Numbered from the stretch's first letter, positions 34,445-47,544 are shown. The stretch is 64,000 nucleotides of DNA from Tribonema minus (GCA_017506865.1 JAFCMP010000172.1:1-64000); one strand, 5' to 3'. Translations and numbers: made by a program. The notes: generated by a model from the letters alone, not told the origin.

Positions 34445-35786
34445 GTGCTTCGACAACGACCTGGTCCCTCACCGACAGGGTCGGATGGAAGACCGCGGGG
34501 CACTGAGCATGATGCGTGGATTTGACTGCAGTGACCAGCAGGATTTAGGTGCGTCGCGTCGGCCTCTGTCGACTCCGTGTCCGACACACAGAGTCAACGG
34601 CATTCAAGTTTGTTCGACTTTGTGCGGCTGGGTCGGACCCGGGGGACGGGGGCGGCTGCATTATGTAGGGTTGATACGGCCTACGCAATATCAACCGTAT
34701 ATACCGTATGAACGTATGTATGAATCCCGCCAGGCCGAATATACGGACGGTGCAGCGGCACGCAAGGGCAGGCGCAGCCGGGATACAGAGCACAGCTGGT
34801 GGTACAATTGACTGCATTGAGCAATTAGGTATACACGGCATGAAATGCGCCGCTCGTGCTCGACAAACAAAACCATGCTCGGCAACCACACACAGCCTCT
34901 CCTCACCACGTCAAAGAAGTTCAAAATGTGAAGTCAAAGTTGAAGTTTGTGGCGGCCGTACATATTGGCTTCTCAGGGCGGTACAAGTATATCACGAACG
35001 AATGACATAGAATCGACCATATTTGTCAACCTGCATGTGAGTGCAGAAGCGTGCTCTCTGTTCGGCTGAGTGAGTGTGACAGACATACATTGAGAACAAT
35101 GGTGCTTGATATGATTTAGCATGCACACACTGGATCCAAGCCTGAAAGACGCAAAACAAATGCAGCGAACACCAACAAGCAAGCACAAAAGAGAACACAG
35201 CACACAAGGTCTGTGACACAGCCATGTCTTCTATTGCATGCAATTGGGGCAGGCCGCTCTTGCTCACTGCATGTGAGCATGTGGGCCCACACTCATTCTG
35301 TACATGTCGCACTTTTGTTGCAGATGGTTGGGAAGGTCACAGCACTTGCAATTGCCCCCCGTCCACCTCCCGACCCCCTCGCTCATTACTCCCCCTCTGC
35401 TGAGAACAAACATGCACACACGATTGCCACGCGCCTGTGCTCGTGATGCCGCTTGCGCAGACTGGGGAAATAGAACCCAGCAGCACTGACACGGAACACC
35501 AGACGCCGCTGCCCCCCCTTGCCGCATATTATTACCTCCATCGCTTCCTGGTCTGCGTTCCCGCTCTGGTCCCTCGGTGGCCGCCTGTTGCCGCGTCAAG
35601 ACACTGCGTACGCTGCGCGCACCATGAGGAGCAGCTGCGCGGAAGCCGCACGCCGCGCACACGGGAGCGTCACACCACCGTTTGAAGAACTGTAACCTCT
35701 CGAGTCAGTGCTCAGCAGCTCGTGCCAGGCAGCGCTCAAGGCGCGCGGCTCCTTACGGACAGGACATCACAACACGGTGACCGAGA
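34445..35786. other. Intergenic region without a recognised gene
   Basis: About 1.3 kb. A comparatively AT-rich patch at 34660-34740 has short inverted repeats (GTTGATA ... TATCAAC and TATACGG/CCGTATA-type elements). A further exon of the RING gene could lie at 35500-35700 if the alternative donor in its last exon is used, but none is convincing. Confidence 0.4.
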
Positions 35787-36416
35787 TCACGCCCTCCGCC
35801 GCGGCGTCCGCCTGCCGTCAGCCCCGCCCCCCCAGCTTCCGCTGCTGCGCCGCTCACCCCCTTCCGCAGACCCCCCGCCATGCCCCCCCCCGCCCCCCAT
35901 GGCATCACGGCCGTCGCGGCTGCTGCCGCCGCCGCCGCCGCCGCTGCTGCTGCCGCCGCCGCCGCCAGCGCTGCTGCTGCCGCCGCCGCCGCCAGCGCTG
36001 CCACTGTCGCGCCGCGCTGGACGGCCGCTGCTGCCCCTGCGGCCGTCGCCGCCGCCACCGCCGCTGGGCCCGGCGGCGTTGAAGACCGCTTGGAACACGC
36101 GCATGGTGCGCGCGCCGGCCATGCCGCCCCCTGCTGGCGCCGGACCCGCGTGCGCGCCGCCGCCGCCGCCGCCCGCCCCCATCTCATTGAGGAAGTCCGC
36201 AAACTCCATGGGGTGGCGGGCGCTGTGCGGCCGCGGCGCCGCGCGCGCGCGCTGCTGCGCCCCCTGCGCGGAGCCGCCGCCGCCGCCGCCGCCGTCAGAG
36301 CCGCTGCTGCTGCCCTCTGTGGACGCGAGATCGATGACGTTGTTGGGGCCGCTGCCGCCGGCGATAGGTTGCAGGCCAAAGGCCATGCCCATGCCGCCGC
36401 CTCCGCCGCCAGGCAT

Positions 36417-36460
<44 letters not shown>

Positions 36461-38538
36461 GCACCTGCGCGAACATGATGTCCTGCGGCGCAATGAACTG
36501 GCGCAGCAGGTGCTCCAGGATCGGCGGGAAGTTCATGGGGCCGTTGACGTGCGGCGGCGCGCCGCCGCCATCGCCATCGCCTTCCTCATCCGAGTCCACG
36601 AACACGTCATCGTCGTCGTCGTCGCCATCGCCGGCGCCGGCGCCGGGGGCGAAGTGGTGGTAGAAGTGGAGGTGCGGCATCGCGCCAGGGGGGGCCGCGA
36701 GGAACCCCGGGGGGAGCATGCCGGGGATGAGGGGGTTGCCCGTGGCGCCCATGATGAGGCGCATGTGGCGCAGCATGTCGAGCGGCGACTCGAAGACGCC
36801 GCTGCGGCGCGGGCAGCGCGAGGGGGGGGGGGGGGGGGGGGGGGGGCACGGGTCAGTGTATGATGCGAGCGCAGGGGCAGGGGATGGATGGGGGGGGGAC
36901 GGGGGGGGGGGGCGGCGGCGTCAACTGCAATACGTCTGTGGCCTGCACCGCACCGTATGATGATGAGGTGCAGTATGCCTCAGTGAGTGGCCTGAAAGCG
37001 GCGTTGCGGCAGCAGCCGTGCATGAAACAGGGACGGATGGCCACTTCGCGGCTTGCCTGTGAGAGTGATGCCTTCGAGCCAATAGGGGTGAGCGAAGGGG
37101 TACAACGGCCTCAAGCGCCACGACGGTCCGTGGTCGCCACGCTTGCACCGATGCCAGCAAACAGCAGCATCTACGAGGCCAACACAGCTATGCCACGCGG
37201 AGGGACAGCTGGTAGCTGCAAAGTTGCTGCATCGACGACTGCGAGTTTGACGCTGATGGACCCCTGCAATCACCATAGCTGCAAAACCACGCAACAAATG
37301 TCATTGGGCACAGCGACCACGAGGGTGACGGCATGTGCAACGTCAACAACAAGCAGTGCCAGCAGGAGGGGTGTGGCAGGCAGCCCAGCTACGGAGTCCC
37401 GGGCCAGGGGGGGCAGATAGCGGGCCAGATATCTACGGAGTCCCGGGCCAGGGGGGCCAGGTAAGGGTGCCAGATATCTGGTCCCCTCAGGACTCCCCTG
37501 GCCCGGTACTCCGTAGCTGGGCTGCCTGCTACGTCCCGCCCACTATCACTGCTTGTCATTGACGTCGCACATGCCGTTGTGGTCGCTGCAGAGACCACCA
37601 GGGGCGAGTACGCGGACGAGGTCAGACTACTGTCGGCGGTTAATTGGGGAATGGATTGCGCAGTTCCTGGGCCAGATGGCAGCTGACTCAGTGAGGTGCA
37701 TTGGTACAAAAAAGGCCAGCAACAACAGAATTGGAAGCTCAAAGAACGCACTATGTGTAAGTGATGCGCTGCTCGCTCCTGCAGGTGGTATTCCATTCGG
37801 TTTGCCGCACCCTACGGAGACTCGATGAGCTCTGTGGCACTTGTGCTTTTAAGGTTTCTATGTGGGCTTCCAGCACGCTGAGGACTCGAGTGGCAAGCAT
37901 TATGGAGAACGCTTCATGTGTCAATACGTCGCCCATGCAGCGAAACAATCGACTTGATCGCAAGCCGTTATTGAATTGGTCGAATGAGTTGCACACCGCA
38001 ATCGTAATAAAGCTTACAGTCTGCAGCCGGTGGACACTCACCTCTGGAAACGGTGCATCGTGTCACTTTGACTCGTCCGCTGCACTTTTACGCTGCGAGT
38101 TCGCCCCCTTTGCTGCTGAGCCTTCCTCTTGCCTTTTCCTTTGCCAGATGGCGCCGCTGCTGCTGCCCCAGCGGGGACGGCCTCCTCCTCCTGTATGCTG
38201 GTATACCGAGCCTTGCACAGAGGGCATGTAGTCTCCGTCTTCGACCACTCCATGATGCAGTCAAAGCAGTAGAAGTGGCCGCACTTGAGAACGCCTTTCT
38301 TAGTGGGCAGTTCGAAGCATATGCTGCAGGCCTCCGCAGCAGCGCCGGGGTCGCCTGCATCGGGCGATGAAGCATTCTGCTTCAACGCACCCTCGGCCGG
38401 CCCTTTCCGTGCCAGTGGCGGAGGGACGTTCGCACTGCTGGCAGAGGCGGCGCCTTCGGTTGCATCGGTTTCTGCTGAGGCTAGAGCTCTCTGCTTGGAG
38501 CGCGTCATCGGCGCTGCTGGTGGAGAAGGCGTCTCCAT
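35787..38538 (-). CDS. RING-HC zinc-finger protein, probable E3 ubiquitin ligase
   Basis: Two exons, 38042-38538 and 35787-36801, join in frame (phase 2) to 503 residues. The start is the ATG at 38538. The RING finger is ACSICFELPTKKGVLKCGHF followed by YCFDCIMEWSKTETTCPLC, a full C3HC4 set; it resembles the RING of PHRF1/TOPORS-like proteins (CFxCIxEWSxxExxCPLCK). Such proteins transfer ubiquitin with an E2. A basic patch (KGKGKRKAQQQRGR) suggests nuclear location. Exon 2 encodes GVFESPLDMLRHMRLIMG, an acidic DDDDDDVFVDSDEEGDGD and long Gly runs. It follows a pure C25 tract, as real acceptors do here. A donor-like GTGAGC inside the tail could splice out the last ~30 codons. The link between the two exons rests on phase and spacing and is less sure than the RING itself. 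Confidence 0.65.
37303..37592. repeat. Inverted repeat holding EsV-1-7-like cysteine motifs
   Basis: Arms at about 37303-37412 (+) and 37493-37592 (-) are reverse complements with scattered changes. The plus arm reads SDHEGDGMCNVNNKQCQQEG then CGRQPSYGVPGQGG, which follows the EsV-1-7 pattern C-x2-H-x12-C-x4-C (the first Cys is His here). The minus arm reads LCSDHNGMCDVNDKQ, keeps the first Cys, then meets two stop codons before RQPSYGVPGQG. The ~80-bp centre has further short repeats. Both copies are fragments inside the intron of the RING gene. Confidence 0.7.
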
Positions 38539-39121
38539 CTTCGCCTGCAGTGTACCCTCTGCTCCGTGCTACCTTCCTGCAGCACAGGCAAGTGCCGTCA
38601 GGTGCTCGTGTCAAGAGTACAGTGACCCAACATTGCTCAGTCAACGCGTTCGCCGGAAAAAAAAGCCCTGCTGCACGTTGGAAAGCACCAGACACTCGAA
38701 CACCCAGGAAGGTACAGACTCAAGCGAGACTCGAAGTGACTGCTGGCCCAGCCGTCGGCGGCTGGGCTGCCACCATCAGGTCAGCGCAACTTTGCAGCCA
38801 GCAGCCGGTTCAGCAAACCGGCTCTCCCACGAGACACGTACACAGTAGCAGACTAATGCAATAGCTTATGACCTCCTATGTGTTAGATCCATATAAGCCT
38901 GTTGTACCTTTGCATCAGCGAACACTTTTGCCTGTGGTGTGTCTTCCGAGAAAATCACCCACCTGTCACCCCTGCCGGTTGGCTCGTCACAGAGTCACCC
39001 GGCGTTGGGGTTGTTGTGATTCACAATTGTTACTGTAGCCGCTTTTCTAGGTGCCGTCTGGTCGTCAACTGCTGCTGCTGCGCTGCTCCCTGTGCTGTTG
39101 CTGTTTTACTTCGCAGACATC
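38539..39121. promoter_or_regulatory. Divergent promoter region, RING gene / ArfGAP
   Basis: 583 bp between two divergent start codons. The TTCGCAG just before the ArfGAP ATG could be the end of a 5' UTR intron. No TATA box is evident. Confidence 0.45.
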
Positions 39122-42100
39122 ATGTCACACGCCATGGACCTCGCTATACAGAAGGAGATCAGGGCCATGCCTGGGAACAAGGTGAAGCACCAGAAAGAAA
39201 GCGTAGAAAACATCTAAAACACACATCGCAGGTTTGCCATTGCTCTGCTTGCACGCCGCTGCCTAGCAAGGAAAGTCCTACTTGAGAGTCCCCCTTGTTG
39301 TGTGCCTGGGACGTCTGTCCCATATGGTTACTCAGCACCAGCACACGCCCTCTTAGCCCCATGACTGACCCACAACACTCTCCTTTCCCTCGTCCCCTGC
39401 GCGGCACCAGAGCTGCGTCGACTGCGGAGTGCCACACCCGCAGTGGGCCAGCGTCTCGTACGGGTGCCTGTTCTGCCTGGAGTGCAGCGGGCAGCATCGA
39501 GGCCTCGGCGTGCACGTCTCCTTCGTCCGCTCCATCACCATGGACTCGTGGACGGACAAGCAGGTGACGCTCCGCGACACCTGGCTCAGTGCCACTGTCA
39601 GTGTGTGAGCCTGCTTGCGTGTCGCTGCCTGCGCCGTCGTTCGTCGCGTGACTGCGCACACACAACAGGTCTGTATCTGTGACAGGTTGAGTGGGCAGCG
39701 GCAGCGCTCTTCTGTGATAGCAACAGTTGCACCTTGCCGGATCATGTCAAGCATTGCGCGCTGCAGCATAGCCGCTGCCGGCACATGCCGGCGCATCGTG
39801 TGAGGCTGGCCGTAACCTATCAGTGCATTCTACATCGGAGTTGCTATTACAATGTCAATTGCGCTCCAAAGGTGAGAGAGCTCGGGAATGCACACCTGCT
39901 GCTGATACAGCAGCAGCTTGCCTTCAACAGACTCCGACTGAACGCACTTGCTACCGCCTTGTCTTTGCATGACAGATGTACTTCAAGACATCTCTCGTGC
40001 AAGGTCTTGTTTCTCCCCCTCTAATTTGGCTTGTGCCACCCCCACCAAGAGTGACGAGCAACCTGCGTCTGAGTTGAAGTTCAGCTGCCCGCGACGAGCG
40101 CTTCTGATTCGCCAGTGTCACCGCCGCACTTGCCTCGCTCACGCACCAATCCTGCTTTGTGCCTGACAGATAAAGATGATGCGTGAGGGCGGAAATGCCA
40201 AGCTGCTGGAGTGGTTCGACCAGCGCGGCATCGGCCGTGCGGACCCCATTAACACGAAGTACAACAGTCCAGAGGCAGAGCTCTTCAAAGAAAGGTGCGG
40301 TTCTTAGGGACGCCCAATGCACGGCGCGGTGTGATGCGCAGCGGGGTGTGCAGTGGGCTTCTGTGAAAGCACGGCAGGCTGTCGAGGCGCGTACCTCGGA
40401 GCCCTTATTAAGGGGTTTCAAGTGCACAGTGCTGCGGGCCCGCTCGTAGCCATGGCGGGAAGTCAGATTCATGAGCGCGCGCACGCCGCATGACGCGGTC
40501 TCCTTCTGCATGGAGCATGCATTCCCTGTGCTTCACATCCCCATATTATATCCATGCAGGCTGTGGCGGTGCAGTCGTATATGCTGCATGCACGATCTGT
40601 GCTGACATGCATGTTGCTGCACAACTACAACCGTCAGTGAAACAAGACATTGTCACTGGCGCACGTGCGGTTTTGCTCAAAAACGGGAGCCCCGTTCTTG
40701 CTTGACGTTTGCTGTATTGTGCGTGTATGCCTGGAACTAGGCCATACATTCAGCCCCGAGGAAGGCGCACAGTGCACCCTCAGCTAGCATGATGCATCGC
40801 CCAGAAACTTGCAGTAGTGAGTTGATGCTGAAGTTTTTTAAACCAGTGCGCTGAAGTGTCCTGTAGTGTTGTCGCACACTGTAGGGTTCTCAGGGTGCGT
40901 GAAAGCCCGCGCTTGTGGGATGGGTTGCGGAACCACGGCTGTCTCAGCAGGCGGCGCATTCATCTGCATGCTGTTCAGAAGGAGTTGCAGCAGTGTGATC
41001 GCATCCACACTCTTGTGCGTCTTTGCATGTACGCTCTCTTGCCCATGTACTGATGCACATCGCCGCTTGCTGTCATCCACATCACAACGACTGTATGCGC
41101 GGAGCGCCAGCTCCAGCACCACATGTTCGCCGTAACCATGCACGAGCAAGCACGCATCAGCGTGCACGACCCCCAGCAGCGGCAGATACACCAACAGTTG
41201 CAGTGACGCCCCACTGCTGTGCAACATCGCTACGCTGCGCGCAGACTGCTGGCAGCGGTGGAGGGCCGCCCCCTGCCCACGGAGCTGCCGAAGCGCGAGC
41301 CGTCGCCGCCGCGCCAGGCGAGCTACGGCAACAGCGGCTTCCGCAGCAGCGGCGGCGGCGGAGGCGGAGGCGATCCGCGCGGAATGGAGCGACTAGCCGG
41401 CGAATCGGACAAGCAGTACATAGCGCGGCAACGCGTGCTGCGCGACGAGGCGGCGGCGCGTATGCGCAATAAGTTTGGGGCGGGGGGGTTTGGGGGAGGG
41501 GGGGGGGGCGGGGGCGGCGGCGGCGGGGGAGGCATGGCGGGGATAGGGAGCGATCCCAACTACAATCCAAGCCGGGGGGGGTACGGGGGCGGGGAGGGGC
41601 TGGGTGACATTGGCAGCAAGGGCATCAGCTTCATCACGTCGTCGCTGTCGTCGCTGACGACGGGCGTGCAGGTGAGCACTGCTGCTGATGTTTGCTGAGA
41701 GATACCGTAACAGTGTGTAACACTGTGTGTCATACTGAACAGTATTCGGCGTGGTTGGAGTCCCAGCTGCAACTCTGGTGGATGTGCGGTGCGCGGTGAG
41801 CAAACAGCAGTGGGGTTTGGACAGAGCTCAAACCCGTTTAGTGACACTGCAATGCCAGCAAGTCAGGCCCAGAAGCATGCCTGCCACGAACTTCAAGTTG
41901 TGCAAGGATGGAAGTTTCTCAGCCAGCCTCGTGACCTGTTCAACGAAACACACCCCATGACATGGCGTTCAGCAACAGGCAGTAGTGTGTTAGCACGAGT
42001 CCAGACTTGTGCGGTGCTTGCAACAGCTCAACCATCACGCATCATGAAGGGCATTGAAACGCTGCCATCATGCCCGATGCTTGTGCCAGACACGGCTGCT

Positions 42101-43885
42101 TCTGCATATGGCGGCCCTAAACAGAAGAACAGAGTCAATGTGCAGTCAGTCTGAATTTGTTTGGCCCCGCTAAGGCACGCAATGTTTCGCGGTGCTGGCA
42201 ACCACTTCATGGTATCCCTTGTGCACAAAGTTGTCCCACAGAGCATGCTGCCAACAGCTTTGCGGGCAGGCGCGTTGGAGTGATCCATCAGAAGTTTTCA
42301 GCTGTAAGCTGTGCTTGAGATTTGCTGTGTTTAGCCTTGTTGGCAAGGTCGCGTGCACTGGTGCACCACGCCATCATGATGATACGTCATATGATACTTA
42401 TACATGGCAACATGCTGCGCGTAGGGTGTATTAAATTTTGTGGGGCATGTGGTGAGGTAAGCTTTGGTGGCTCAGTCAGGGCTTGCCGGCAAGCCGACGT
42501 GCGCAGGTGGCTCAGCTTGCGTCGTGCCACCTTGCAGTGCTGTTGTAGACGATCCAATGCGCTGGTGCGCCAGCACCTCAGTACAGCTCGGATTGGCAAG
42601 TCAGCTCCGCTTAGTGCAGCGGGCCGCACGTGCTTCTCAAGATGGAACGTATCGGCTGCATGGCGTGCCGGTCAGCTGATGGGGGCTGTCGATGTTGCTC
42701 CTGTCAGTCCCCCCCTCCATTGATAAGAAGTGCTCACAGTTTGCCCATACTGTTGGCCTCCTGCCATGCGTGTACTGGCCCGCCCACGCGCGTAACACAG
42801 GGGGGCGGGGGGGGGGGGGGGGGGGGGGGGAGCACCGCACGCGCTACTCATGATATGCAGCTGAGCACTGGTGTGCAGATGCGGTGCCCTATGTGTCACC
42901 ATCCACGATGTGCGATCCGCCCATGACACAACATGCCCTCGCTGCGTGCCAGAATGCTTTCAGTCTAGCACACTTTCTCAGAGTGCGCAATGTCGCCGCC
43001 AACGTCCCCCATGGCACTGCCAACGCCACCGACGCCGCGACCCTTGGCAGGCTCGCCATCAGACCACGATGCGCCAGCCCTGCGCCCAGAACCTCTGCGC
43101 CTTGCTGCTCACCCCGCTCACCCCCGTTCATGACTCAAACAAGCCACAATCGCTCATCACCCCCTGCCCCCCCCTACCCCCCCCCCCCCCAGAACCTCGC
43201 GCACGAGCCCATCGGGCAGAAGCTGAGCTTCGGCGTGAGCTCCATCGGCACGCGCCTCGCGGACCCCGCTCTCAAGACCAACGTCCAGGAGGGCGCGGGC
43301 GTCGTCCTCTCCAAGGCCGCAGAAACAGCGTCCTGGGGCTGGTCCGCGCTGTCCACGGGCGCCACCACGCTCTGGTCCACCGCCGCCAAGGCGCTGGCAG
43401 AGGAAGGCGGCGGCAGCGCGCCGGTGCCGCTGTACCGCGCGGACGCGCTCGGCGGCGCGGCGCCGCCGCGCAGCGCCATGCCGGGCTTCGGCGGCGGCGA
43501 TGGCGGCGGCGAGTGGGTGAGCGCGGGCGCGTCACCGCCGCGCGCCGTCAGCGGCGGCGGCGGCGGCGGCGCCGGCGGCAGCGCGTACGGCGGCAGCGGC
43601 GCCTACGGCGGCGGCATCGAGGACCTGCTGTCAGATTCGCGCGGCGACGGCGGCGCTGCTGCCGGCGCTGCGTCTGCGGCGGCGCCGCGCGGCATGCGGC
43701 TGTCGCCGTCGAGCGGGCTGCCGCCGACGAGCGCGCACGCGCGGGCCGGCAGCGTGTCGCCGCCGCCGACGGCGCCGCTGCCGGCGGCGGCGGCGGCGCC
43801 GGCGCCGCAGACCATGGGCAGCGCGCAGGTGCCGCGCAAGGAGCTCAACGACGACTTTTTCGGAAGTTTTGGGCTGGACAAATAA
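39122..43885 (+). CDS. ArfGAP1-type ADP-ribosylation factor GTPase-activating protein
   Basis: Five exons, 39122-39181, 39411-39563, 40170-40294, 41245-41671 and 43193-43885, join in frame to 485 residues. The N-terminal ArfGAP domain (about 8-125) has [20 protein letters not shown], the zinc finger C-x2-C-x16-C-x2-C completed by CLEC, the arginine-finger region [20 protein letters not shown], and [15 protein letters not shown]. It stimulates GTP hydrolysis on Arf1 for COPI uncoating at the Golgi. The rest is Gly-rich with [14 protein letters not shown] and later [20 protein letters not shown], helices like the amphipathic curvature-sensing ALPS segments and tail of ArfGAP1/AGD6-7. It ends [13 protein letters not shown], with FxxxFG-type binding residues. 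Intron 4 ends in C14-AG. Confidence 0.92.
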
Positions 43886-45091
43886 TGTATTTTTGGAGGC
43901 GGTGGGAGGGGCGTACGTGCATAGGCGGCTGTTGAGTTCAGAGGGGAAACGGTGGTTGGCAGCATTTTTTGGACTGCGCGACTGGCGTCAGTCGTGCCGC
44001 ACCCTTTGGTGCGCACAATGGATGTGTGTGTATTTCTGCGGGAGTTCCTGACGGCACCTTCGCTTTGGGCCATTGCCTTGCCATGCATTGGTTTGTGCGT
44101 TGCATTATACAGCAGTTGCGCAGCGCTGCTAATGGGCATGACGATTGTATGCGTGACCACAATGCTCATGCCACATCGAGCTCCCTTGTATCAAGCGAGC
44201 ATATGGTAATCCTCTGTGCACACGCCAACTGTGGACCATGATTGTCAGCATGTTCATGCATCATGCATTGTGTTCCACGGGCAAAGCTCCACAGCTTGTT
44301 TCTACCGCTCATTGCAGATTGTATGCAGCGCCTTGCATCACGGAGTGAGCAGCGTGAGAATACTCAGTGCTTGGCACAGCATGCATGAGTGAATGTCGAA
44401 GTTCCACATGGTAGTTTTGAGCCAAACAGCATGTTCAACAGCTTGAAACATGCAGTGCTCAGTGTCAGTGCCAGTGTGGACTCTGGCGCGCACATGGGGA
44501 CCTGGTGGCAACAAAGCACAGTGCGATGCGCAAACTGTTGACCGCCATGCAAGCATTGCTATTGACAGCTTCTCCTGGCCAGTGCACATGCAGTACACGG
44601 TACACATCCCTCTTCGATGCATCAACTTCAAGCATGCGACCACACCCAACAGCAAGACTGCGCCTGGCTGTCTCGATGCAAAATGGTTCGATTGCGCCGC
44701 GGCAATTGCCGCCATGTACAAACTTGATATTTACATGTGATCAACAAAATTGGTTCCTCGCGTGTGATGTCAATACCTACTATAGCAATCAGTGTCAACG
44801 CGCACACACAGCACACCTGGCACTTCAAGTTCAAGACGGCGTGCCTCAGTGCTCAGATCCGGCATCCAAACCTCACACCCTCTACGAGCACAGCAGACCA
44901 GGCCGCACAGAAGCGCCGCCACCTGCCGCGCCCCCTCCCTCCCCCCGAGCAAGCGTACGGGCCTTCGCCAGTGCGCTACATAGGCCATTCCCTCCACTAC
45001 GCACCATGACACGCCTCAGCTCGTACTGGCGGCAACCCCGCCTCAAGCCGACACGACAGCGGCACCCCCAGTGGCGCAGCAGCGGCAGCGC
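43886..45091. other. Intergenic region between convergent genes
   Basis: About 1.2 kb between the ArfGAP and DUF1365 stop codons. It holds the 3' UTRs. TAATGTATTTTTGG begins at the ArfGAP stop codon itself. No gene, RNA gene or repeat of note is seen. Confidence 0.5.
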
Positions 45092-47293
45092 TCACGAGCT
45101 CTTGCCCTTGACGCTGCCGCCGCACGCCGCCGCCGCCGCCGCCGCCGCTGCCGCTGCCGCGTTGCCGCCGCCGCCGCCCATGCGCGCCTGCAGCGCCCAC
45201 AGCGGCGCCATGGCGGCCGCGATGGCGCGCGACGCGCGCGTCTCCCTCGCGTCCGGGTGCGCAAAGAACGGCACGCGCTTGCGCCACAGCCGCAGCGCCT
45301 GCCAGTGGATGCGCGCCTGCACCGCCGCCGTGTACGCGGGGTACGCCGCGAGGTGCGCGAGCAGCGCCGCCGCCGTGAGAGCGCGCCGCCGCGGCAGCGC
45401 GAGGCGCGCCGAGAACCACAGCACGCCGCCCTTGAGCATGGCGTTGCGGACGCGCAGCGGCGGCGGCGGCGGCGCGGCGCCGTCCGCTGCCGCGGCGGCG
45501 CGCGGCGCCGTGAAGCTCCAGTCGTACGTGTGCTCCATGTCCATGAAGGGCGACACGTGGAACGCCTTGGCAAAGCGGTAGCGCACCGTGTCGGCAGCAC
45601 CGCCGGCGGCATCTTGGCCCTCCGCGACTGTGCTGTTGGCAGCCGTGTTGCTGGCGCTGGTGTGGGCTGTGTCCTCGCTGCTGCTGCTGACAGTTTCGCC
45701 AGTAGTTACATGGACGCCTTCCACGCCCGGCGCCAGCGCGTAGCAGTGCATCTCCAGCCAGGGCGTGTTGCTGACCTGCGCGAACCGCAGGAATGGGCAT
45801 GCGGGGTTTGAAGTTTCCAGTGGCGGCGGACTGCACTGGGTGCATCATACGCTTGCTCGCTCTTGTAGATGGCATACTCATGAACGACCACTGGAGCAGA
45901 TTTGGCACTCCTTCCTCGCATGCTGGCCATGAGAGACCTGCAGATGGGCAGCTACCAATGCAGTGGCTTTTGCTGCTGTGGCATGCTCACGAAGCAATGT
46001 TGGATGTACACCATCAGTGAGGGTCATTACTGCATGTGCCCTTGCGACAGCCATGCGCGCAAGCGCACGCCCTTGGCATGGCTGCATCAACAGCCCCTCC
46101 ACCGCAACGCCGACCCCCCGTATGTGGATGCACACGAGCCGTGGGGTGGAAGGATTGGAGTGACTGCAATCCATAGACTTGATACCTGATGCCGCCCTTC
46201 TCCTGACCCTGACCTCAACCCCAGACTAGTTCGTCTGCAGCGGCGATGGGGCGTGCGACAGGGGCTGCGCGGCGGCGCGCAGGCTGCGCCCTCACCTCGC
46301 CTACGACCGCCTGCAGCCGCTCGCCATCTGCGTCGTAGCAGTAGTAGAAGGACACCGGGTTGAAGCAGTAGCCCAGGTACGTCAGGTGCGTCAGCAGCCG
46401 CACAGGTCCCTCTGGCCTCTCTCCCGAGCGCGCGCCCACAAAGTCGCGCACGCGGTCCGCTAGCGATCGCTCGGTGTCACCAGCCTGTAGAGAGTCACAT
46501 GCCAGTGCAGAGTAGAGTCACGACAGACTAGAGTCAGTGTGGCGACTGCGGGCCTGGAGAGTGAAGTATCACCATGACCTTTGGAAGTTGGCGCTGTCGG
46601 CACATGGGTGACACAAGCGCGGCACGCATTGGCACGCATTGCGCACACTGATTTCCAGTGTTGCAACCGACCGGGATGCGACTTGCGGGGCAGGAAACGA
46701 AAGGACTTCCATGGTTTGTCGGCAGCTGAAATAGTCTGGGGAAGAAGTCAGAGAAAACTTCTTGGGGACTGCGCAGCAGTGCGCGGATGACCTTGCACAT
46801 CTGTCAACGCCGCGGCTATGCGCTGCGATTGATACTGAAAGCAGCAGCAAGCCATTGCCATCACCGCTCACGAGCCCCAGATGTCGCGCGCCTCTTCACT
46901 GCTTTCTGGCCTCTTATCAAGAGAGCGCTGTATCACCTGCTGAGGCTGGTCCTTGAGGTGATCCGCGGCGTCGAATCGAGCAAGGGCCGGGATGTTGAAC
47001 CTTGTGGCGAGTGGCCATAGGTACCAGGGAAACACCAGCGGCAGCTCGTCCAGATCCAGGAATGCGTAGAAGATTGGGTATGTGAAAGAGTGCTCGGTGG
47101 GTTGAAAGCGGTTGTGCCAGACCCTGCCAGAGTACAGTGCGCTCCATTGTTTGGCATACTTCGCTGGGTTTCGCCATCTTGCTATGGTGTCGATCACGAT
47201 GACAAAGGCAAGTAGCACGCACAACGACAAGGTCGACGCCGCCGCGGCCTGCAGCGCAAGAGGCAGGGCTGCTGCTGCCCAGGCCGGCGCCAT
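45092..47293 (-). CDS. DUF1365 family membrane protein
   Basis: Three exons, 46937-47293, 46296-46484 and 45092-45775, join in frame to 409 residues from the ATG at 47293. A membrane segment near residues 15-35 (STLSLCVLLAFVIVID) is followed by the DUF1365 core: LYSGRVWHNRFQPTEHSFTY, DLDELPLVF, LTHLTYLGYCFNPVSFYYCY, EVSNTPWLEMHCYAL and KAFHVSPFMDMEHTYDWSF. The family is known mainly from bacteria, often beside cyclopropane-fatty-acid synthase or oxidoreductase genes, and its function is not established. Here it has introns and the codon use of its neighbours, so any transfer is old. An Ser/Thr-rich insert (~60 residues) interrupts the second half. The TGA stop lies inside a TGAGCGCTG motif. 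Confidence 0.88.
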
Positions 47294-47544
47294 TTGCGCC
47301 AATTGATGACAACTTCAAAGTCTCTTCACTTGAAGTTGAAAAGGGGAACCAGGGGGTTCCCAAAAACCTGATCAAACAGATCTGACCTCATGGCGCAGTA
47401 GAAGAGTAGAAGCCTTCAGGCTGCGCGTGTGACTCAGTGAGTTCGCTCGCGGAAGAGCCGCACGGCACGCTCTCGCCAACTGTGTCTTTGAGCGGGGCTA
47501 GGCTAGTAGAAGTCCCAGGCCTCTCGGATTCCCGACACTTGAAA
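47294..47544. promoter_or_regulatory. Divergent promoter region, DUF1365 gene / cyclin
   Basis: Only 251 bp separate the two divergent ATGs, so regulation is probably shared. It contains ACTTCAAAGTCTCTTCACTTG followed by AAGTTGAAAAGG on the DUF1365 side. Confidence 0.5.

Noticed and set aside
47437-47544. Upstream extension of the cyclin from 47437
   Set aside because: The frame there begins with GTG; the first ATG is at 47545, and non-ATG starts are unlikely in a nuclear gene.
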